In this document: positions 58,132-64,000 of the stretch, in pieces
Numbering within the stretch: the first letter of the stretch is position 1
How the letters are laid out: each line of letters opens with the position of its first letter
Source: Akebia trifoliata
Taxonomy: Eukaryota; Streptophyta; Magnoliopsida; Ranunculales; Lardizabalaceae
NCBI GenBank assembly: GCA_017979445.1
Contig: CM030713.1
Coordinates: 25,837,163 to 25,901,162 of the forward strand
DNA: 64,000 bases
Reading direction: 5' to 3'
The notes under the pieces: model-generated
What the model saw: the letters and a program-made list of their open reading frames with translations, nothing else
The model's database searches: none
Told to the model about the DNA's origin: nothing
Translations under genes and position numbers: made by a program

Positions 58132-59571
58132 TTATGGAGTTAAAGAAGAAGAATGATGAGGACACACGCTATCGCAAACTGCTTTGTCAAGCCAACAGGG
58201 ATTACCACTCAAGGTAAAACAACACCAACAATCATCATCACAATCTCCGCGGTAGCATGGATCTATATGCAGCTTTTCACCTGAGACATCAATTTTGCTT
58301 GATTTCGCAAGATTCGCTTCCGTGTTCAGAACATCTCTCCCTATTCAAAGTAAATTAAGATGTAATTAATTGTGTTACTTAAAAAGAATGATAGTTTATC
58401 GACTTTGAAACTATATGTATATCATGCATGTTTACAAATGGCTCCAACTCCACATTCCTAACTATATAATAACTTTTTTATATGTGTGTAGGTGTGGTTG
58501 TATCATAAGAAAATGTGGATGGTGTGCAAATTTTACACCAATTTGTGGTCAACAAGAAATTTTGATGATTTTCGTTAGTTAGGGAAACCAAGAACAAGAA
58601 AACAACTATTTCATTAATTTATTATGACTTGTATCCTATATTGCCTTAATATTCGATGCCTATAGCATGTTTTCAAACTAGGCTTGATATAGAGTCTCGT
58701 ACATGGATGAGACTGAGTTGTCTCAGACGAGTCAACTCATCTAGGACTAGATAAATATTTAACTGAGTTTATACTTATTTATTCATAATATATTTATATG
58801 AAAGTAATTATATATTTTTTTAGAAAATGAGGTGGATTAGAGGATGTTTAATCATAAAATCAAATTTTATATTAGACAATAAATATTTAAAATTTAAAAA
58901 AATTAATCATTTTAATTAAAATATACAAAATTCCAATTGACTTGAACAAGTTTTACAAAATCACTAAGATTTTCAAAATATCATCCGACTCATCTCGTTT
59001 GTCTCGTGAGATTTTGCACATGTGAGATGCCTTGTCTATCCATCTCGTTGATGCATGATATCAAGGCATTTAGATCTTGGACAAGATTTAAAACCATGAT
59101 CTATAGTGAATAAGGGTCTGTTCTATTTGGAAGTAGTGGTTTTTTATTATTTATTTATTTATTTTTGCAGGGTTTCCACACCCATTTTGGGATGGGAGTA
59201 GTCCTTACGGTGGCACACCCCGACCCTGCATAAACTCAACTATAATCTCTGCTAAGTATCTTTTATTCCTCAAATAATAATTAATTGGAGAAATTAGAAT
59301 AATGGACCATTGATCTGCACCAATTAATCTAGTGGGTCATAAAAACCTAATGAACAAGGTATATATATTTGAAGTTCTTACAAGTTTAGGAAGAATTCTC
59401 CCAAACAACCAATTTACTTTTAATTTTAAAAAATTGAAATTCAGAGAGTTGAACTTCAAACATCCAACTATCAAGAGAATTTTAGTGTATAGGTGTACCT
59501 TGATGAAGCGCGAAGAGAGTTGCAAGGATAGAGAGGAGAAGAACTAAGCGAATGGGGTTGAATCTGGCCAT
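58132..59571 (-). CDS. Secreted eight-cysteine peptide, ESF1/MEG-like, two exons
   Basis: Exon 1 (59499-59571) encodes Met and a hydrophobic signal peptide (LVLLLSILATLFAL at residues 9-22), with donor AAG/GTACAC. Exon 2 (58132-58340) follows TTTGAATAG and joins in frame through a split Gly codon. The product is 93 residues. The mature part has eight Cys spaced C-x4-C-x3-C-x-CC-x7-C-x6-C-x3-C, with a CWCC core. That core and eight-Cys layout fit the ESF1/maternally-expressed-gene family of small apoplastic peptides, which act in endosperm-embryo signalling; other cysteine-rich families cannot be excluded. Exon joints and absence of stops argue for a live gene. The 1158-bp intron contains AT-rich and transposon-like sequence. 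Confidence 0.82.
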
Positions 59572-60147
59572 GGATTGATCAAGTTTGTCGATATTTGTTG
59601 CCAGTGATATTGTGTATGAAACGTCGTATGACCTCTTTTTATAATAAAATTTTAAAGAATATATTAAGAAAGAAAAATAATGAAAATCTTTCTAATTAAA
59701 ATTTTCTAAATTTGATAGTCTTACTAACATTACCGTATATAAATTTTCTTTTTTGGAAGGAATATATGGGAGTTCAAATCACCCGGGACGGATTTAAGTG
59801 ACAAATATTAAGAAAGAAATAAAATCAAAATCTCACTAATTAAAATTTTCTAAACTTGATAGATAATCATATCTATACATATATTTTGGGAGGTATACAT
59901 GGCAGTTCATATCACTCGGGACAGATTTAAGTGACAAACTTTCTTAATAAAATGCAGCGTCAAAAGATCAAATAAAATAGAAATATATGCTTCTTAATTG
60001 TTATTGTGGTTTCTGGTATTTTTGTTTTATAAATTCAAAATTTGCATCGTTGGCTTCTAATTTGGGCCTGATCCAATAGGTATATATAGATGGTTTTGAT
60101 TTTAAACCCATTCCGATGTCAAAATATGCATTACCAAAACCCACAAT
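59572..60147. other. Upstream region of the ESF1-like gene
   Basis: No other gene. A local duplication is visible (AAGAAAGAAAAATAATGAAAAT... and the related block with TCACCCGGGACGGATTTAAG / TCACTCGGGACAGATTTAAG, at about 59780 and 59915). 60077-60147 matches 55541-55616 up to the CACTA-4 insertion point. Confidence 0.55.
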
Positions 60148-62228
60148 CACTACCTCAAAAAAGCTAAAATTCGCTACTAATATAGCTTTAAATTCGGCGG
60201 CCCAAGTCTCACGTCAATTTTTCGTGGCCCAAAATCCACGTTTAAGCCCAACAAAATAATTCGACGGGCTAAGCCCAACGAACCACCTAAATTTTCTTTT
60301 TAACAAAAAAGAAAAAAAAAAAAAAAAAACCTTAAAACTCATTCTTCTTTCTCACGACTCTTCCATCGAAAACTCACAACTCTTCTTCCCAATCTCTCGT
60401 TTCGATCGAAAACTCACAAAACCAGCTAAAAAGTAAAAACTATATTTGTCTTCTCTCCCTTACCTTTCTCATCTCTTTCAATCCCGAATTTTTTTCTAGA
60501 GGAATCAAAAATAGTTTTTTCTTTCTCCCTTATCTCTTTCAAACCCTGATATTCTCAATCTCTTTTTCATCTCCCTTGTCGAGATTGGAGATCAAATCGA
60601 AGAACTAAGCTCAAATCCTTGGATTGAAGAAGACCACAATAAGTTCCTCGAAGCTTGCAACTGTAAGTTCTTTCAATCTCTCACAAGAAATTTCCTATTT
60701 TGTTGAATTATGATCTTCAATAGTTAACATTTGAGTGTTGTTTTTATCATTGTTTATTGAAATATCCAAGAATCTTGATTAGTCACTTTGCATTGTTGTT
60801 TGCTTTCTTAAATGGAGTCGAAGATCTATTTTTGGGTTAGATGCTGAAATGGAGAGATTTTAAGATCTCATCTACCATTAATATGATTTCAATTCAGATG
60901 CTCTAGGACGGATTTGCATTTTTATGATATATGCATTTTTATGATTTATATATCCGATGTTAAATGAGACTTCTCTTGCGTGGAATTCATACCTGAATCT
61001 GGAACTTAGCATCTTGTTCTAACGTAGGTTTGATCGTGATTGGAAGAAAATTGAGGATTATGTTTTTTAGATTTTTTATTTTTTCCCCTGATTTGTCTAT
61101 CTCAAATCTTACAGTTGGTTGCCCCACCCTACCTCTATTGAATTAATTTTTTTAATAGCTTTTGTTGTAATTTCTCTCTCTAATGTGTACAATCTCCCCT
61201 CAGACATTCTTTGAGCTCCAAGCAGCACATACAGAGGAGTTTGGATCTTGATTTGATTTGGTGAGTTTCAACTTTATCTCCCATTATTTAGATTTATCTC
61301 ATTGTGTTGAGTGTCATAGATTCAACTGGATTTGAATTGGATTCATCAATTTAACTGGAAAATGGGGATTGCATCTATATTTTGAATATGGAAGAGAGGG
61401 AGAGAGTTCTCTTGATTTTTAAGAGAGTTGCACTTGTTCTGTGACATTAGGAGTTGCACTACTTGTTTAAGAAATAAATATTTTTAACCTTCACTATCTG
61501 AATCTCAGACTGCAATTGCCAGACCTGCACTGACTTCACAAAGAACGCCGAAACTTAGTCCCTTGACCCCCGCCCCCCCAACATCCATCCCTTGAACAAG
61601 GTATTTCCTTGTTCTTTTACTTGGTAATTCCCATTTTTTCGCCTTTTAGGCCACCAACCCCATTTACAGAAAAGCTTTAAGCATTTTCTTTTCAATGTCA
61701 ACTTGAAAATTCACCACAATTAGTAAATAATGAGAGAGGATTGATGTTATTCTTTCTTATAAGATGTATATATAATAAAGAATACGTGGAAGGTATATCC
61801 ATTCGAGAGCCAATAAGGTTTTATGGTCATCCTTAGCTTTCACTAACCTGCATAATTTAATGGAAATGTCCAGAAAATATCATTAATAATTGCATCTGGA
61901 TTTGAATAATCTTATTGTTCTCTATTTTATCACTTAAAACAAGTATGCTATCAATGCATGGTTTTGTTTGGTTTAGCTAGTTTAACATTAGAGAGCTGGT
62001 TTTGGATTGGAAAACCTACAATTAGATAAGTTAAGGTTCTAATTTTTAAAAATTAACTTAAACAATATTTTTAAGTTTTTTAAATTGCAAAAGTAAAAAA
62101 TGTTGCTTTTTTAAGTGTATCCATGAAATGTTTTATCTTTGTTATGTCGAGTGATTAGAAGTGGGGGACTGTACTTAAGTTGAAATATTGGCCTTACACA
62201 CAAGTGTATTGTTTTGTCTTCTAAGCAG

Positions 62229-62519
62229 AAACCAGATTTCTATATACGCAAAGAAGATTCTTCGCCCTGTGTTTTCAATCCAATAGCTAAACAGAGGTGG
62301 TCTTATGCCTGTGCAAACCAACTGATTGAAAGGCTAATATTTGGTAAGCTAGTTCTCATAAAATATGTACTTCTATTATAATAAGGTTATTCCAATGAGA
62401 TGTTTGATCTTAAATGCCTTAAAAAAACCTGCTTAGGAGAGGTTGCTGAGAGTGGCCTTGAGTTCACTATTGTAAGACCATTCAACTGGATTGGCCCAAA
62501 CATGGTTCTCATTCCTTGA
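62229..62519 (+). pseudogene. Captured UDP-apiose/UDP-xylose synthase fragment (two exons)
   Basis: Exon 62229-62343 (after CTAAGCAG, before GTAAGC) reads FYIRKEDSSPCVFNPIAKQR and WSYACANQLIERLIF. Exon 62437-62519 (after GCTTAG) reads EVAESGLEFTIVRPFNWIGP and then NMVLIP and stop. These match plant AXS proteins (KEDESPCIFGP, KQRWSYACAKQLIERLIY, GLEFTIVRPFNWIGPRMDFIP), including the catalytic Y-x3-K region changed here to YACAN, so the catalytic Lys is lost. The intron is retained. A short duplication of TTGAGTTCACTATTGTAAGA follows at 62516. It is non-functional. Confidence 0.88.
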
Positions 62520-62739
62520 GTTCACTATTGTAAGACCGTTCATCTGGATTTGATTTATTGATTTCATTTTTAATATTATTGCTTTCTATTGAATTGCATA
62601 AGAGAGTTTGGGCTTGGGGGATGAGTGGTTTATTTTCAATCTACTCTCTATTGAATTGCATCTTTCAACTTCTCAAGCCTTTTTTGCAAGGCTGCATGAT
62701 TTTTGCTGTTCCAAAACTTCCACTAAGGTGCCTTTTTTC

Positions 62740-62862
62740 CCTGTTGTGAAAGTGTTACTAGAGGCTTTGTGTGGGGTTCCAAAATTTGCACTAAGGCGCA
62801 TCTTTGACCATATACGTGGCATTCCCCTGCAAGAGGAGATTGCTGTGTGCGACTATCTCTAG
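62740..62862 (+). pseudogene. Possible further captured exon, family not recognised
   Basis: The frame reads VVKVLLEALCGVPKFALRRI then FDHIRGIPLQEEIAVCDYL and stop. It has the composition of real coding sequence, unlike its surroundings, and follows the AXS fragment in the same putative transposon. I could not name the family. Confidence 0.35.
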
Positions 62863-63696
62863 CTCTAAATAAAAAATCAAATTAAACGTAAATAATACAT
62901 GAACGATGTTCCATGACAGCACCACACTTCGTTATTAGATTACACTTGGCTATTTGATCTTGTGAAGGTTCTCTATATTCTTTTATTTTGATGCACGACC
63001 ATGTCAGAAGCTTTAATCATCATCACTGTTTAGAACATATTTTCCTATTATCCATTAATGTTTATGCTAGTTTAGATCAATCACAATCTTTGCTTCTGCT
63101 ATAGGATCTATTGAAATGGATTATTATTCTAAGATGTTGATTTATTATCAACTGCTAAATTCTTTTAGCCCAATTTAGGTGTCTTGATTTTATGAGATTG
63201 AAAGTTTGACTTCATAATTCAGGGATTTTATTGTTAATGTGTTGATAGTTTCAAGCTTACTTTATGACTTTGCTTTGTTTATATTGGTGAGAAAAAGATG
63301 GAAGATCATTCATCTTTTGTGCTTAAAGGTTTTAAATTTTACTTCTTGGCTATGTTTTAGTCTTATTGTGGTTGGTTCAGTCATACCCAATTCTGATATG
63401 AATGTTATCAGCAAACTTTGTATGAGCTCTTCTAACATTAGCTAGAAATCTCCATAATCTGTTGGTATAACCTCAAAAGGAAAGCAACCTTTCTGATTTT
63501 GGATTCTTAGATACTATTTAAGCACCTTAGGCTCACACGCATCTTCAAGATGTTGTTCTACACTATCTCTAGCGATAAGTCTTCCCTTTGAGGGACAAGT
63601 GATAAATGAACCCACTTGGGTTTTGGTCTTTAATGATAATTCTTTTTTAATTAACTTTTTTATAATTTTTTCCTTTTATGCCAAGAATTCAGTCAT
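62863..63696. other. Intergenic stretch; nothing recognised
   Basis: AT-rich. The short frame at 63239-63445 has no family features. Confidence 0.5.
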
Positions 63697-63769
63697 GACT
63701 CCATGGCCCAATGGATAAGGCGCTGGTCTACGAAACCAGAGATTCTGGGTTCGATCCCCAGTGGAGTCG
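63697..63769 (+). tRNA. tRNA-Arg (anticodon ACG)
   Basis: 73 nt folding as a cloverleaf: acceptor stem GACTCCA / TGGAGTC with discriminator G, D arm with GGATAAGG, anticodon stem CTGGT / ACCAG with loop CTACGAA (anticodon ACG at 63730-63732), T arm CTGGG-TTCGATC-CCCAG. A- and B-box promoters are intact. CCA is not encoded, as normal in plants. No intron. It reads CGU-family arginine codons after A-to-I editing of position 34. Confidence 0.97.
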
Positions 63770-64000
63770 GTGATTTGTTATAGAGGGAAATTATTTACAT
63801 GTTTTTAACATATTTCTAAAAAAATATTTAGGCTGATTGTTACTATTTATCAAAATATTCTGCCGCAAACTTGCATTTTATGCTGTCCATGAAGCACAAG
63901 GACCAGCCTTAGCAGTGCACAATTGAAGTTCTTGTGTGGTTGATTATCTTCCCCTTTTCTCCTTTATTGCTGCCATTGTTATTAATAATGTGGATATACC
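63770..64000. other. Right end of the window; nothing recognised
   Basis: No gene or repeat could be supported in this stretch. Confidence 0.5.

Larger units (their letters stand above)
60148..62862 (+). mobile_element. CACTA-4, Pack-CACTA (right end not found)
   Basis: It starts CACTACCTCAAAAAAGC with subterminal GGCCCAAGTC, GTGGCCCAAAATCCACG and GACGGGCTAAGCCC motifs. A TC-rich leader with AAACTCACAA / CGATCGAAAAC follows, then intron-like DNA and two exons of UDP-apiose/xylose synthase. The left flank matches an empty paralogous site at 55541-55616. No closing terminus is evident to 64000, so the right limit given is only the last part that looks exonic. Confidence 0.6.

Noticed and set aside
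59148..59245. GTGGCACACCCCGACCCTGC segment resembling an Au-type SINE
   Set aside because: Only a short block is similar, with no head, tail or target duplication; it lies in the intron of the ESF1-like gene.

Overview
This is nuclear DNA of a flowering plant, probably a eudicot. It is AT-rich, intron-bearing and dominated by plant transposons. Host genes that can be supported are few: one intact intronless G-type lectin S-receptor-like kinase (35180-37663, minus), a two-exon RGF/GOLVEN root-growth peptide precursor (50940-51787, plus), a two-exon secreted eight-cysteine peptide of the ESF1/MEG type (58132-59571, minus), and a tRNA-Arg(ACG) gene (63697-63769, plus). Both peptide genes have a short first exon that an ORF scan misses.

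Left part (1-4946): the 3' end of a plus-strand Tat/Ogre-lineage Ty3/gypsy retrotransposon. It holds 33-bp tandem repeats, a conserved post-pol motif, a decayed antisense ORF with a plant mobile domain, a polypurine tract and a 3' LTR (4128-4946). At 6117-8086 five Micron-like palindromic MITEs lie head to tail, separated by (TA)n; a sixth is at 47531-47887.

8642-28330: a CACTA transposon end, split by a complete 17.25-kb Ogre retrotransposon (8837-26088, minus). The Ogre has both LTRs, the 5-bp target duplication ATCTC, a tRNA-Arg primer-binding site, a polypurine tract, an extra ORF1, gag, protease, RT/RNase H, a second RNase H and integrase, all decayed by stops and frameshifts. Its LTRs carry about ten W-box-like TTGACTTT motifs upstream of the TATA box, and two tandem-repeat arrays lie between pol and the 3' LTR.

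The most remarkable content is a set of CACTA elements carrying exons of unrelated host genes. CACTA-1 has an auxilin-like J-protein fragment (27942-28322). CACTA-2 (28703-34318, TSD ATA) has an OTU protease exon and a hexokinase exon. CACTA-3 (38202-41311) has a CDC6 exon and three exons of a different OTU protease. CACTA-4 (from 60148) has two exons of UDP-apiose/xylose synthase. The fragments keep their introns or splice sites, so they were captured as DNA (Pack-CACTA type).

Right part (41312-64000): relics and MITEs (a 652-bp PIF/Harbinger-like MITE with TAA duplication, fold-back elements, a 40-bp perfect palindrome), a 5'-truncated LINE with its target duplication, and a diverged tandem segmental duplication of roughly 2.5 kb (about 53.1-57.6 kb) beside the ESF1-like gene. 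The tRNA-Arg gene at the right end is of the species whose 3' end matches the Ogre primer-binding site at 16 of 18 positions.
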